Positions 34,110 through 43,460 of a stretch of 64,000 nt of DNA are shown here, piece by piece (the first letter of the stretch is position 1; each line of letters opens with the position of its first letter). The DNA comes from Paramagnetospirillum marisnigri. GTDB lineage: Bacteria; Pseudomonadota; Alphaproteobacteria; Rhodospirillales; Magnetospirillaceae. The stretch spans positions 62,001 through 126,000 of the forward strand of contig NZ_LWQT01000098.1 in NCBI RefSeq assembly GCF_001650715.1, written 5' to 3'. The notes below the pieces were generated by a model that was not told the DNA's origin, ran no database searches, and was given only the letters and a program-made list of their open reading frames with translations. Both the position numbers and the translations under genes were made by a program.

Positions 34110-35729
34110 ATGAGCAAGACGGCCAATCCCTATGACCTGCTGGTGATCGGTTCCGGCGCGGCCGGGCTTTCGGTGGCGCTGGGCGTGTTGGCCCAAAAAC
34201 CCAAGGCCCGCGTCGCGGTTCTGTCCAAGAACGACCTGTCGGAAGGCAGCACCAAATATGCCCAGGGCGGCATCGCCGCCGTGCTGGATGCCGCCGATTC
34301 CACCGAATCCCACATCGCCGACACCTTGAACGCCGGGGCGGGCATCTGTGTCGAACCGGCGGTGCGCTCGGTGGTGGAAGGCGCGCGCGAGGCCATCGAC
34401 TGGCTGATAGCCAATGGCGTCATTTTCGACCAGGAGGACGGCGGGCTGCACCTGACCCGCGAGGGCGGTCATTCCCACCGCCGCATCGTCCATTCCGCCG
34501 ACGCCACCGGCCGCGCCGTCCAGACCACGCTGGAGGCCCGCATCCGCGAAAGCGGCGCCGAACTGTTTGAATTCCACAACGCCGTCGACCTGATCCGCGA
34601 GAAGTTGCCCCAGGGCCGCCGCGGCCGCTGCATCGGCGCCTATGCCCTGGACCGCCGCGACGGCCGCGTCCACCGCTTCGCCGCCAAGACGGTGGTGCTG
34701 GCCACCGGCGGCGCAAGCCGCGTCTATCTCTATTCCTCCAATCCCGATGGCTCCACCGGCGACGGCATCGCCATGGCCTGGCGGGCGGGCTGCCGCGTCG
34801 CCAACATGGAATTCAGCCAGTTCCACCCCACCTGCCTCTATCACCCCAAGGCCAAGTCCTTCCTGGTGACCGAGGCGGTGCGCGGCGAGGGCGGCCTGCT
34901 GCTGCGGCCCGACGGCACCCGCTTCATGGATGACTACGACCCCCGCGCCGAACTGGCGCCGCGCGACATCGTGGCGCGGGCCATCGACGACGTGATGAAG
35001 CGCATGGGCTGCGAATGCGTCTATCTCGACATCAGCCACAAGCCCGCCGAGTTCATCACCTCGCATTTCCCCACCGTCCATGCCGAGGCGCTGAAATTCG
35101 GCATCGACATGACCAGGGAGCCGCTGCCGGTGGTGCCCGCCGCCCATTACACCTGCGGCGGGGTGCTGACCGATCTGGCCGGGCGCACCGATGTGGATAA
35201 TCTCTACGCGGTGGGTGAGGTTTCCTTCACCGGCCTGCACGGCGCCAACCGCATGGCCTCCAACTCGCTGCTGGAATGCCTGGTGCTGGGCGCGGCGGCC
35301 GCCCGCGACATCATCGCCAAGACCGGTGCCATCGCCGAGATTCCCGAACTGGCGCCGTGGGACGAGACCTGGGTCACCGATTCCGACGAGGAAGTGGTAG
35401 TGGCCCATAACTGGGACGAGTTGCGCCGCTTCATGTGGGACTTCGTCGGCATCGTGCGCTCCAACAAGCGCCTGGAGCGGGCCAAGCACCGGGTGCGGCT
35501 GCTGCTGGACGAAATCGCCGAATATTACGGCAGCTTCCGCGTCACCAACGACCTGCTGGAGTTGCGCAACCTGGCCATGGTGGCCGACCTGATCATCAAG
35601 TCGGCCCTGGCGCGACGCGAAAGCCGGGGATTGCACTACACCATCGACTTCCCCACCCCCGATACGGTGGCGCCACCCCAGAACACCATCCTGGTGCCCA
35701 AGACCTTCTCCAACCGCCGCGTCACCTGA
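34110..35729 (+). CDS. nadB: L-aspartate oxidase
   Basis: A 539-residue flavoenzyme oxidising L-aspartate to iminoaspartate. The FAD loop is [17 protein letters not shown], followed by [32 protein letters not shown] and the fumarate reductase/NadB hallmark [22 protein letters not shown]. The C-terminal helical domain (about 430-539) is present, so it is full length. The DNA order nadA-nadC-nadB is compact, and the cNMP-binding protein gene follows after 9 bases. Confidence 0.97.
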   Translation: MSKTANPYDLLVIGSGAAGLSVALGVLAQKPKARVAVLSKNDLSEGSTKYAQGGIAAVLDAADSTESHIADTLNAGAGICVEPAVRSVVEGAREAIDWLIANGVIFDQEDGGLHLTREGGHSHRRIVHSADATGRAVQTTLEARIRESGAELFEFHNAVDLIREKLPQGRRGRCIGAYALDRRDGRVHRFAAKTVVLATGGASRVYLYSSNPDGSTGDGIAMAWRAGCRVANMEFSQFHPTCLYHPKAKSFLVTEAVRGEGGLLLRPDGTRFMDDYDPRAELAPRDIVARAIDDVMKRMGCECVYLDISHKPAEFITSHFPTVHAEALKFGIDMTREPLPVVPAAHYTCGGVLTDLAGRTDVDNLYAVGEVSFTGLHGANRMASNSLLECLVLGAAAARDIIAKTGAIAEIPELAPWDETWVTDSDEEVVVAHNWDELRRFMWDFVGIVRSNKRLERAKHRVRLLLDEIAEYYGSFRVTNDLLELRNLAMVADLIIKSALARRESRGLHYTIDFPTPDTVAPPQNTILVPKTFSNRRVT

Positions 35730-35738
35730 GGCTCTCCC

Positions 35739-36125
35739 ATGGACAACGTCGCCCGCAGAGTGGTCTTTCCCGCCGGTACCGTGATCTTCAGCGAAGGTGA
35801 ACCCGGTACCACCGCCTATGTGGTGGAGTCCGGCAAGGTCGAGGTCTACAAGACCGTCGCCGACAAGACCATCCCCATCGGCCGGATTGACCAGGGCGGC
35901 ATCTTCGGCGAGATGGCGCTGATCGACGACCATCCCCGCATGGCCTCGGCCAAGGCACTGGAAGAGACCGCCTGCGTCATCATCGGCAAGGAACGCCTGT
36001 TCCAGCAGATGGACAAGGCCCCCCGGGGGGTCCGGGTCATCGTCAACGCCCTGCTGGGCAATATCCGCGCCATGGGCACCGAACTGGCCGAGGCCTCCGT
36101 CATCCTCGCCCGAGACAAGGACTGA
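35739..36125 (+). CDS. cyclic nucleotide-binding domain protein
   Basis: A 128-residue protein made almost only of a CRP-like cNMP-binding domain: IFSEGEPGTTAYVVESGKVEVY, GGIFGEMALIDDHPRMASAKAL (the phosphate-binding cassette with GEMAL and PR-A) and a terminal helix. There is no DNA-binding helix-turn-helix, so it is not a transcription factor by itself. It is 9 bases after nadB and 2 bases before the exported protein gene. The target is unknown. Confidence 0.85.
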   Translation: MDNVARRVVFPAGTVIFSEGEPGTTAYVVESGKVEVYKTVADKTIPIGRIDQGGIFGEMALIDDHPRMASAKALEETACVIIGKERLFQQMDKAPRGVRVIVNALLGNIRAMGTELAEASVILARDKD

Positions 36126-36127
36126 TC

Positions 36128-36556
36128 ATGCAGCGTCGAACCGTCGTTCTCGGCCTTTGCGGCCTCGCCTTCGCCCGTCCCGCCCTCGCCTCCGGCGGCG
36201 GAGACAAGAAGGACGAAAAGAAGAAGGACGACAAGAAGCCGGGGCAGCTTCCCATTCCCGGCAAGGGCCAGCGCTATGTCCGTCTGCCCACCATCGTGCT
36301 GGAACTGTGGGACAGGGACGGCAATTTCCGCATGTCGTCGGTGGACCTGCTGCTGCTGGTGCACGAAGACGCCAAGCTGGCGGAAAAGCAACTGTCGGAA
36401 AAAATGAAACGCCAGTTGAACGCCACCCCCTACGAGGAATACATGGCGTCCAACCCGGCCCCCATGATCAAGGCCACCATGCTGGACCTGGCGCGCAAGG
36501 AGCCCGGCGGCGACAAGATCATCGATCTGCTGATCAACAAGATGATCTTCCGCTGA
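36128..36556 (+). CDS. small exported protein, weakly FliL-like
   Basis: A 142-residue protein. The start MQRRTVVLGLCGLAFARPALA looks like a Tat or Sec signal peptide (two Arg followed by a hydrophobic stretch and AxA). A Lys/Asp/Gly-rich tract follows, then a mixed domain with YVRLPTIVLELW and RMSSVDLLLLVHED. The domain order and the strand pattern recall FliL-like proteins, but I cannot confirm this. It is the last gene after nadB and the cNMP protein. Confidence 0.6.
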   Translation: MQRRTVVLGLCGLAFARPALASGGGDKKDEKKKDDKKPGQLPIPGKGQRYVRLPTIVLELWDRDGNFRMSSVDLLLLVHEDAKLAEKQLSEKMKRQLNATPYEEYMASNPAPMIKATMLDLARKEPGGDKIIDLLINKMIFR

Positions 36557-36574
36557 TCAGGGCTTGGCCTTCTC

Positions 36575-36703
36575 CGTCATGCGCGGGATTAACCCACGGC
36601 TGTCCGGTATAAATTTGAGATCGCCGCCTTATCCCCTCGCCCGCAGGCGGGCGAGGGATACTTAAGTCCGGACAGCCGCGGGACAAGGCCCGGCCATGAC
36701 GAA
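36575..36703. repeat. large palindromic intergenic repeat
   Basis: Outer arms with cggctgtccgg (36597-36607) and ccggacagccg (36668-36678) enclose a nested hairpin, ccctcgcccgc/gcgggcgaggg (36634-36644 and 36647-36657) with a 2-base loop. The outermost ends read cgtcat and atgacg. It lies between convergent genes and may terminate both. The ends match those of the repeats at 43391, 46926 and 48715. Confidence 0.7.
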
Positions 36704-36738
36704 CGAGTGAAGAGGGGCTCAACCCGACTCGGCCCACC

Positions 36739-37185
36739 TCAGCAGTCGCGGCCGTTGGAGCGCTTCCACTGCCCCACCGGCTTCGCCGCCGGATCGGTCA
36801 GATAGGGGACGTATTTGCGGTCCTCGCCCAGGATATGGGTCACCAGCCAGTCCTGGATCAGCTCGAACAGCCGCCTGGCGTCCACCTTCTCGCCCTTCTC
36901 GATGTCGGATTTCAGCGAGAACACCACATCATACATGCGGTCGTGGAGTTCCTTGTGGGCGCGCCAGTCGGGATAGCCCGCCCGCTTCATTTCCTGCTCT
37001 TCCTCGCTGAAGTGAACCAGGACGAAGTCTTCCAGCTTGCTCATGACCGCCAGGACCTTGTCCTCCGGCGCGTCGGTCTCCAGCAGCGGATGCAGTCCGT
37101 TCAGGCAGTCGATGATCATCTGGTGATGGCCGTCGAGGACGCCCGAGCCCACCGACATCTCGGCGGTCCATTCGATGAAGTTCAT
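36739..37185 (-). CDS. bacteriohemerythrin
   Basis: A 148-residue diiron hemerythrin. The ligand motifs are VLDGHHQMIIDCLNGLH, HFSEEEQEM, HKELHDRM and the terminal HILGEDRKYV. A typical start, MxFIEWTxEMSVG, is present. It is downstream of the HDAC-family gene by 4 bases on the same strand, so they form an operon. It is longer than the hemerythrin at 31215-31625 and not a close copy. Confidence 0.9.
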   Translation of the reverse strand: MNFIEWTAEMSVGSGVLDGHHQMIIDCLNGLHPLLETDAPEDKVLAVMSKLEDFVLVHFSEEEQEMKRAGYPDWRAHKELHDRMYDVVFSLKSDIEKGEKVDARRLFELIQDWLVTHILGEDRKYVPYLTDPAAKPVGQWKRSNGRDC

Positions 37186-37189
37186 GACA

Positions 37190-38128
37190 TCAACCTTCCA
37201 TCAGCACACGGACATGGGCGGCGACGCAGGCCGCCAGCGCGCGGGTCTCATACCCCCCTTCCAGCAGGGACACAACCCTCCGCCCGGCATGGGTGCGAGC
37301 AATCTTGAGCAATTCGCGGGTGAGCCAGTCGAAATCCCCAACCTGAAGGCGAAGATGGGCCATGGGATCGGCGGCATGGGCGTCGAACCCGGCGGAGATG
37401 ATCAGGAAGTCAGGGGCAAAGGCATCCAGGCGGGGCAGGATGGTCTCGGTATAGGCGGCCCGGAACACATCGGAGGCGGTTCCGGCGGGCAAGGGCACGT
37501 TGACCACCACGCAGCCGCCCTCGGGGCCGGTTTCCTCGGCCTTGCCGGTATAGGGGAAGGCGTCCTCCTGATGGGAGGAGGCGTAGAAAGTCCCCGGCTG
37601 GGCCCACAGGCAATCCTGGGTGCCATTGCCGTGATGGACATCGAAATCCACCACCGCCACCCGCTTATAGCCGTGGGCGTCGCGGGCGTGCAGGGCGGCG
37701 ATGGCGGCGTTGGAGAACAGGCAGAAGCCCATCACCGCTTCCCGCTCGGCATGGTGGCCCGGCGGCCTTGTGGCACAGAAGGCATTGCGCGAGCGCCCCG
37801 TCGCCACCTCGTCAACGGCGGCGCAAGCCGCACCGGCCGAGCGCAAGGCCGCCTCGCCGGACTTGGGGGAAACCATGGTATCGCCGTCCAGCTCGACGCT
37901 TCCCTCATCGGGAATGGCCGCCATCACCCGGTCGTAATGGGCCTGGGTATGGGCACGCAGGATCTGCTCGACACTGGCGGGAGGAGCCTCCTCGCGGGGC
38001 ACGTACATGAACTCTTCGCGGTCGAAGATGTGAGCGATGGCCCGCAGCCGATCAGCGCATTCGGGGTGAAATTCCCCGGTGTCGTGTTCCAGGCAGACGG
38101 GATGACTATAGATCACCGTGGATGACAA
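37190..38128 (-). CDS. histone deacetylase superfamily protein (amidohydrolase-type deacetylase)
   Basis: A 312-residue zinc deacetylase of the class II HDAC/AcuC/acetylpolyamine amidohydrolase group. The catalytic motifs are ATRPPGHHAE, VVDFDVHHGNGTQD (zinc and charge-relay Asp/His), ISAGFDAHAADP and LLEGGYET. The TTG at 38128 is chosen because it has a gggggaag site upstream and gives the usual N-terminus SSTVIYSHP; a longer ORF would add a low-complexity stretch. Substrates could be acetyl-lysine proteins or acetylpolyamines. It is followed by a hemerythrin gene. Confidence 0.88.
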   Translation of the reverse strand: MSSTVIYSHPVCLEHDTGEFHPECADRLRAIAHIFDREEFMYVPREEAPPASVEQILRAHTQAHYDRVMAAIPDEGSVELDGDTMVSPKSGEAALRSAGAACAAVDEVATGRSRNAFCATRPPGHHAEREAVMGFCLFSNAAIAALHARDAHGYKRVAVVDFDVHHGNGTQDCLWAQPGTFYASSHQEDAFPYTGKAEETGPEGGCVVVNVPLPAGTASDVFRAAYTETILPRLDAFAPDFLIISAGFDAHAADPMAHLRLQVGDFDWLTRELLKIARTHAGRRVVSLLEGGYETRALAACVAAHVRVLMEG

Positions 38129-38408
38129 TGTCGGCTTCCCCCATGCTTGTCCGGCAGCTTGGCGCCGGACGGCAGACCGATTCCTGAGCGACGGGCCTTC
38201 ACCCATCGTTTGGAATTCTTCAAGGAACAGGATGTCTGCCTTTTCGGCGAATCGCAAGGATTCAGGGCATGCGCGCCGGGGATGGCTCGGGCGCGGCGAA
38301 ATCAGCCCAGCGCATGGGAAAACCACATGGCCGCCTCAACCCTGGCGCGGTTGTGCCGGGTCCAGGTTTGTGGCACCAATGATACCCCGACGTTTCATGA
38401 GGTGATTG

Positions 38409-39695
38409 ATGTTTGATCCCACGGACAGGACCAACGGCATCGACCTTGAAGTTACGGAGCGGTTGCGTCGCACCCTTGCCCTGGTGCTGGCGGGCGGCCG
38501 TGGCTCGCGGCTGATGGACCTCACCGACTGGCACGCCAAGCCAGCCATTCCCTTCGCCGGCAAGTTCCGCATCATCGACTTCACCTTGTCCAACTGCATC
38601 AATTCCGGCATCCGCCGCATCGGGGTGCTGACCCAGTACAAGGCGCATTCCCTGCTGCAGCATATCCAGCGCGGCTGGGGCTTCCTGCGCGGCGAGTTCA
38701 ACGAGTTCATCGAACTGCTGCCCGCCCAGCAGCGCACCGTGGGCGAGAACTGGTACAAGGGCACCGCCGACGCGGTGTTCCAGAACCTGGACATCTTCCG
38801 CGCCCACAAGCCCGAGCACGTCCTGGTGCTGGCGGGCGACCATGTCTACAAGATGAATTACGGCAAGATGCTGGCCCAGCACCTGGCCTCCCACGCCGAT
38901 GTCTCGGTGGCCTGCATCGAGGTGCCGCTGGAGATGGCCAAGGGCTTCGGCGTCATGGCGGTGGACGACGACGACCGCATCATCCGCTTCAACGAGAAGC
39001 CCGCCAATCCGCAGCCCATGCCGGGCCGTCCCGATCTGGCCCTGGCCAGCATGGGCATCTATATCTTCAATGCCCAGCTGCTGTTCGACCAGTTGGTCAA
39101 AGATTCCACCACCGAGGGCACCAGCCACGATTTCGGCAAGGACCTGATTCCCGCCCTGGTGAAGAGCCACAAGGTGGTGGCGCACCACTTCCAGCATTCC
39201 TGCGTCATGCACGAGGGCGCCCGCGAGCATTACTGGCGCGATGTCGGCACCATCGATGCCTATTGGGAAGCCAATATCGACCTCACCACCGTGACGCCCT
39301 CTCTCAACGTCTATGACGAGAACTGGCCCATCTGGACCGACCAGGCCCAGTCACCCCCGGCCAAATTCGTGTTCGACTCCGACCATCGTCGCGGTATGGC
39401 GGTGGACTCCCTGGTGGCGGGCGGCTGCATCATCTCGGGCGCCACCGTGCGCCGGGCCATGCTGTTCTCCAATGTGCGGGTCAACAGCTATTGCGTGGTG
39501 GAGGATTCGGTCATCCTGCCCGGCGTCGATATCGGCCGCCATGCCCGCCTGCGCAAATGCATCGTCGACCAGGGCTGCGTGGTGCCGCCCGGCTTGGTGG
39601 TGGGCGAGGATGCCGCCCTGGACGCGGCCCGCTTCCACCGCACCGAGAAGGGCATCACCCTGGTCACCCAGGCCAAGCTGAACCAGCTTAAATAG
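38409..39695 (+). CDS. glgC: glucose-1-phosphate adenylyltransferase
   Basis: A 428-residue ADP-glucose pyrophosphorylase, the first committed step of glycogen synthesis. [16 protein letters not shown] is the nucleotide loop, followed by [42 protein letters not shown] and [14 protein letters not shown]. The C-terminal beta-helix is present. A gaggtga lies seven bases before ATG 38409; an in-frame TTG precedes it by 3 bases. No other glg genes are in the window. A strong hairpin follows the stop. Confidence 0.96.
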   Translation: MFDPTDRTNGIDLEVTERLRRTLALVLAGGRGSRLMDLTDWHAKPAIPFAGKFRIIDFTLSNCINSGIRRIGVLTQYKAHSLLQHIQRGWGFLRGEFNEFIELLPAQQRTVGENWYKGTADAVFQNLDIFRAHKPEHVLVLAGDHVYKMNYGKMLAQHLASHADVSVACIEVPLEMAKGFGVMAVDDDDRIIRFNEKPANPQPMPGRPDLALASMGIYIFNAQLLFDQLVKDSTTEGTSHDFGKDLIPALVKSHKVVAHHFQHSCVMHEGAREHYWRDVGTIDAYWEANIDLTTVTPSLNVYDENWPIWTDQAQSPPAKFVFDSDHRRGMAVDSLVAGGCIISGATVRRAMLFSNVRVNSYCVVEDSVILPGVDIGRHARLRKCIVDQGCVVPPGLVVGEDAALDAARFHRTEKGITLVTQAKLNQLK

Positions 39696-39696
39696 A

Positions 39697-39718
39697 AAGG
39701 GGGGCCTCAGCCCCCCTT
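39697..39718. terminator. bidirectional hairpin between convergent glgC and mltG
   Basis: A perfect 9-bp stem aaggggggc/gccccccctt-type (39697-39705 and 39710-39718, right arm gccccccctt trimmed to nine bases) with a 4-base loop ctca lies directly after the glgC stop (39693-39695). The mltG stop (complement of 39707-39709) is in the loop, so the hairpin is within the last codons of mltG. Confidence 0.75.
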
Positions 39719-40690
39719 CCCCGCCTTCTCGATCTTGCGCCATTTGGCGACATTGGCGTTGTGCTCATCCAGCGTCCGGGCGAAGGCATGCCCCCCGGTG
39801 CCATCGGCGACGAAATACAGTTCCTCGCTTCGGGCGGGATGCAGCACCGCCTCGATGGAGGCCCGACCCGGATTGGCGATGGGAGTGGCAGGCAGCGCAT
39901 CGATCACATAGGTGTTCCAGGGATGCCGGGTCATCAGGTCGTCGCGGGTGAGCGAGCGGTCAAGCTCGCCCAGCCCGTCCGACACGCCATAGATCACCGT
40001 GGGGTCCGATTGCAGCCGCATGCGCTTGGCCAGCCGGTTGTAGAACACGGCGGCCACCCGGGGACGCTCGACCTCCACCGCCGTCTCGCGCTCGACCATG
40101 GAGGCCAGGATAAGGGCCTCCTCGCGGGTCTTCAGCGGCAGGCCGGGAGCACGGGCCACCCACAGCACATCCACGGTCTGGCGCATGGCCTTTTCCATGC
40201 GGGCCAGCACCTCGTCGCGGGCCTCGTCGCGGGTCATGTGCCAGGTCTCGGGCAGCAGCCAGCCCTCGGCAACCTTGCGGGTGACGGGACCGGCCAGGAA
40301 GTCGGCCTCCTTCACCAGATCCACCACCTGGCGCACGGTCAGGCCCTCGGCCACCGTCAGCTTGTGGATGACCACCTTGCCCTCGGCGATGATGCGCATG
40401 GCCTCCTCGGCCGAGACCCCGGCGGGAAAAGCGTATTCCCCCGCCTTCAGGGTGGCGTGGCGCAGCTTGACCCCGATGGAGAAGATGAAGCCGCTGGAGA
40501 CCACCCCCGCCGCTTCCAGCGACTGGCCGATCAGTTCGGTGCCCGATCCCTTGGGAATCACCACGGTGATGGGCTGGGTCGACGGCCCCGGCCGGGTGAA
40601 GCGGCGATGGCCCTCCCAGGCCAGCCCGCCACCCGCCAGGACGGCGAGGACCAGGATGGCCACCAAGGCAATGATGACGGTCCGCTTCAT
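39707..40690 (-). CDS. mltG: endolytic murein transglycosylase
   Basis: A 327-residue MltG/YceG-family enzyme that cleaves nascent peptidoglycan strands in the inner membrane. One N-terminal membrane helix (about 5-27) precedes a LysM-like region, then the YceG domain. Catalytic Glu is in ASMVERET and the substrate motifs are RLQSDPTVIYG and WNTYVIDALPATPIANPG. It lies downstream of fabF, separated by a dispersed repeat, as in many proteobacteria (the fab-mltG order). Confidence 0.95.
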   Translation of the reverse strand: MKRTVIIALVAILVLAVLAGGGLAWEGHRRFTRPGPSTQPITVVIPKGSGTELIGQSLEAAGVVSSGFIFSIGVKLRHATLKAGEYAFPAGVSAEEAMRIIAEGKVVIHKLTVAEGLTVRQVVDLVKEADFLAGPVTRKVAEGWLLPETWHMTRDEARDEVLARMEKAMRQTVDVLWVARAPGLPLKTREEALILASMVERETAVEVERPRVAAVFYNRLAKRMRLQSDPTVIYGVSDGLGELDRSLTRDDLMTRHPWNTYVIDALPATPIANPGRASIEAVLHPARSEELYFVADGTGGHAFARTLDEHNANVAKWRKIEKAGKGG

Positions 40691-40710
40691 ACCCGCACCC
40701 TTAAGTAAGC

Positions 40711-40815
40711 TGTCATCCCGAGCCCCTGCGAGGGATCCCGGTCTGGCATAGCGGTGCCAGTCCGGCCCCGCGCCGTCAAGCGGAGATCCCTCCGCCTCAG
40801 GGCGTCGGGATGACA
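40711..40815. repeat. dispersed palindromic repeat between fabF and mltG
   Basis: Terminal arms tgtcatcccga (40711-40721) and tcgggatgaca (40805-40815) are exact inverse complements. The internal part contains gcgagggatcccgg and gatccctcc. It is related to the solitary arm at 1479-1507. It sits inside the fab-mltG gene group and may attenuate or process the transcript. Confidence 0.75.
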
Positions 40816-40885
40816 GGTTGCAGACACGCGGAAGGCCCCCATGCAGGACATGGGAGCCTTCCTAGAAACATCAACGGCACGTCCG

Positions 40886-42142
40886 TTACGGACCGGCCTT
40901 GAAGATCAGCGAGGCATTGGTGCCGCCAAACCCGAACGAGTTGGACAGCGCCACCTTGATGGGGCGCTGCTTGGCCACCAGCGGCACCAGATCGATGTCG
41001 CAGCCCTCGTCCGGATTGTGCAGGTTCAGCGTCGGCGGCGCCACCTGGTCACGGATGGCCAGCAGCGAGTAGATGGCCTCGACCGCACCCGCCGCCCCCA
41101 GCAGATGGCCGACGGCCGACTTGGTGGACGACATGGACAGCTTGTAGGCGTGGTCGCCGAACACCTTCTTGACCGCGCCCAGTTCGATGGTATCGCCCAT
41201 GGTGGCGGTGCCGTGGGCGTTGATGTAGTCGATTTGGTCGGGATTGAGGCCGGCCCGCTTCAGCGCCGCCCGCATGGCGCGCTGGGCGCCGTTGCCGTCC
41301 TCGGCCGGGGCGGTGATGTGATAGGCGTCACCCGACATGCCGTAGCCGATGACCTCGCCATAGATCTTGGCGCCGCGCTTCTTGGCGTGCTCCAGCTCTT
41401 CCAGGACGACGATACCGGCGCCCTCGCCCATGACGAAGCCGTCGCGGTCCTTGTCCCAGGGGCGCGAGGCCTCGGTCGGACGATCGTTATAGGAGGTGCA
41501 CAGTGCCTTGGCGGCGGCAAAACCGGCCACGCCCAGGCGATGCACCGCCGCTTCGGCGCCACCGGCGACCATGACATCGGCGTCGTCGAACTGGATCAGG
41601 CGGGCGGCGTCGCCGATGGCGTGCGCGCCAGTGGCGCAGGCCGTCACCACCGCGTGGTTGGGTCCCTTGAACCCATAGCGGATGGAGACATGGCCCGAGA
41701 CCAGATTGATCAGGGCGGCGGGAATGAAGAAGGGGCTGATGCGGCGCGGCCCGGACTTTTCCAGGGTCATGGCGCCGTCGGCGATATTGGGAAGCCCGCC
41801 GATGCCCGAGCCGATCATGACGCCGGTGCGCTCGCGGGATTCATCATCCTCGGGCAGCCAGCCGGAATCCTGCACCGCTTCCATGGCCGCGGCCAGACCA
41901 TAGACGATGAAATCGTCCATGCGGCGGCGATCCTTGGCCGGGCAAACGGCGTCAAGGTCCAGTTCCCCCTCGCCGGTGCCGCGCGGAATGATACCGGCGA
42001 TCTGGGCGGCAAGGTCGGAAACCTCGAAATGTTCGATGCGGCGAATGCCGGATTGGGAGGCGATCAGACGCTCCCAATTGATATTGACCCCGTTACCAAG
42101 CGGCGTGGTGAGGCCGAGGCCGGTGACGACGACACGTCTCAT
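40886..42142 (-). CDS. fabF: 3-oxoacyl-ACP synthase II
   Basis: A 418-residue condensing enzyme of fatty-acid elongation. The active-site cysteine is in VVTACATGAHAIGDA, and the two histidines are in INAHGTATMGDT and STKSAVGHLLGAAG. The N-terminus MRRVVVTGLGLTTPLG is standard. It follows acpP in the operon and precedes mltG. Confidence 0.97.
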   Translation of the reverse strand: MRRVVVTGLGLTTPLGNGVNINWERLIASQSGIRRIEHFEVSDLAAQIAGIIPRGTGEGELDLDAVCPAKDRRRMDDFIVYGLAAAMEAVQDSGWLPEDDESRERTGVMIGSGIGGLPNIADGAMTLEKSGPRRISPFFIPAALINLVSGHVSIRYGFKGPNHAVVTACATGAHAIGDAARLIQFDDADVMVAGGAEAAVHRLGVAGFAAAKALCTSYNDRPTEASRPWDKDRDGFVMGEGAGIVVLEELEHAKKRGAKIYGEVIGYGMSGDAYHITAPAEDGNGAQRAMRAALKRAGLNPDQIDYINAHGTATMGDTIELGAVKKVFGDHAYKLSMSSTKSAVGHLLGAAGAVEAIYSLLAIRDQVAPPTLNLHNPDEGCDIDLVPLVAKQRPIKVALSNSFGFGGTNASLIFKAGP

Positions 42143-42220
42143 GAAACCCTGGCTTTCGGAAGTGTCTGGGAAATGAAGATCCGCCGGGCAGCCATAAGGC
42201 TACCCGGCGTCTCGATCTTA

Positions 42221-42454
42221 TCAGGAATTCTTCGTGATGAAGTCGATGGCGTCCTTCACCGTCAGGATCTTTTCCGCCGCATCGTCGGGGATCTCGACAG
42301 AGAATTCTTCCTCGAAGGCCATCACCAGCTCGACGGTGTCGAGGCTGTCGGCGCCCAGGTCGTCGATGAAGCTGGCGTTCTCGGTCACCTTGGACTCTTC
42401 GACGCCCAGATGCTCGACGACGATCTTCTTAACCCGTTCAGCCACGTCACTCAT
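42221..42454 (-). CDS. acpP: acyl carrier protein
   Basis: A 77-residue acidic carrier protein. The phosphopantetheine serine is in [15 protein letters not shown], near position 37. The ATG at 42454 gives the standard [18 protein letters not shown] start; a longer ORF upstream is rejected. It lies between fabG and fabF. Confidence 0.97.
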   Translation of the reverse strand: MSDVAERVKKIVVEHLGVEESKVTENASFIDDLGADSLDTVELVMAFEEEFSVEIPDDAAEKILTVKDAIDFITKNS

Positions 42455-42615
42455 TTGCGATTCCTCGGAAGTCTCGGCTATGGAATATGTGTCCCGCGCC
42501 CGAATGGCTTTGCCCAATGCTTCGGCATTGCCCCCTGACAGGCGGAAAGTGCCGTTACCTAGCATACTTTTTCAGCCTTGACCAGACTCGCTGCCGGTCC
42601 AGGTTCGGCACCCGC

Positions 42616-43353
42616 TCAGATCATGGCCATGCCGCCATTGACGTGCAGGGTCTGCCCCGTCACATAGGCGGCCTCGGCCGAGGCAAGATAAACCACGGCG
42701 GCCGCGATCTCCTCGACGGTGCCCATGCGGCCCGCCGGAATACCCGCGTTCAGCTTGGCCTTCTGGTCGTCGGACAGCACGTCGGTCATGGCCGAGGCAA
42801 TGAAGCCCGGCGCCACGCAATTGACGGTGATGTTGCGGCTGGCCACTTCCTGGGCCAGGGCCTTGCTCATGCCGATCATGCCCGCCTTGGAGGCGGCGTA
42901 GTTGACCTGCCCCGGATTGCCGGTGACGCCGACGATGGAGGTGATGTTGACGATGCGGCCCCAGCGGCGCTTCATCTGGCCCTTCACCGCGGCGCGGCAC
43001 AGCCGGAAGGCGGCGGTCAGGTTGACGTCGAGCACCGTGGCCCAGTCCTCGTCCTTCATGCGGAGCACCAGACCGTCCTTGGTCAGCCCGGCATTGTTGA
43101 CCAGGATGTCGATGCTGCCCAGGGCCGCCTCGGCGTCCTTGGCCAGTTGCTCGACGGCGCTCGCGTCGGACAGATTGGCGGGCAGGACATGGACACGCCC
43201 ACCCAACTCGGCGGCCAGGGCGTCCAGTGCCTCCTTGCGGGTGCCGTGCAGGCCGACGGTGGCGCCCTGGGCGTGCAGGGCCTTGGCGATGGCGCCGCCG
43301 ATGCCGCCCGAGGCACCGGTCACCAGCGCGGTCTTGCCGGTCAGATCGAACAT
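42616..43353 (-). CDS. fabG: 3-oxoacyl-ACP reductase
   Basis: A 245-residue SDR. The cofactor loop is VTGASGGIGGAIA, and the catalytic Ser-Tyr-Lys set is in NITSIVG and VNYAASKAGMIGM. The C-terminus GQTLHVNGGMAMI is characteristic of FabG. It follows fabD after a gap that holds a dispersed repeat. Confidence 0.97.
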   Translation of the reverse strand: MFDLTGKTALVTGASGGIGGAIAKALHAQGATVGLHGTRKEALDALAAELGGRVHVLPANLSDASAVEQLAKDAEAALGSIDILVNNAGLTKDGLVLRMKDEDWATVLDVNLTAAFRLCRAAVKGQMKRRWGRIVNITSIVGVTGNPGQVNYAASKAGMIGMSKALAQEVASRNITVNCVAPGFIASAMTDVLSDDQKAKLNAGIPAGRMGTVEEIAAAVVYLASAEAAYVTGQTLHVNGGMAMI

Positions 43354-43390
43354 GAAAACGCTCTCCCTCGAAATGTCATTCTCTTCATTT

Positions 43391-43450
43391 CGTCATGCCC
43401 GGACGTGATCCGGGCATCCATGGATCGCCGGGTCAAGCCCGGCGATGACG
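43391..43450. repeat. dispersed palindromic repeat between fabD and fabG
   Basis: Ends cgtcat (43391) and atgacg (43445-43450) flank gcccgga...tccgggc and cgccgggtcaagcccggcg hairpins joined by ccatggat. It has the same plan as the repeats at 46926-46992 and 48715-48808. It is intergenic, inside an operon. Confidence 0.75.
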
Positions 43451-43460
43451 ACAAGACGGT

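Noticed and set aside
36128-36556. FliL identity for the exported 142-residue protein
   Set aside because: Resemblance is only general; there are no flagellar genes around and the signal peptide is of a different type.
37190-38326. Longer start for the HDAC-family gene
   Set aside because: The extra 66 residues are low-complexity and not family-like; TTG 38128 has a strong purine-rich site.
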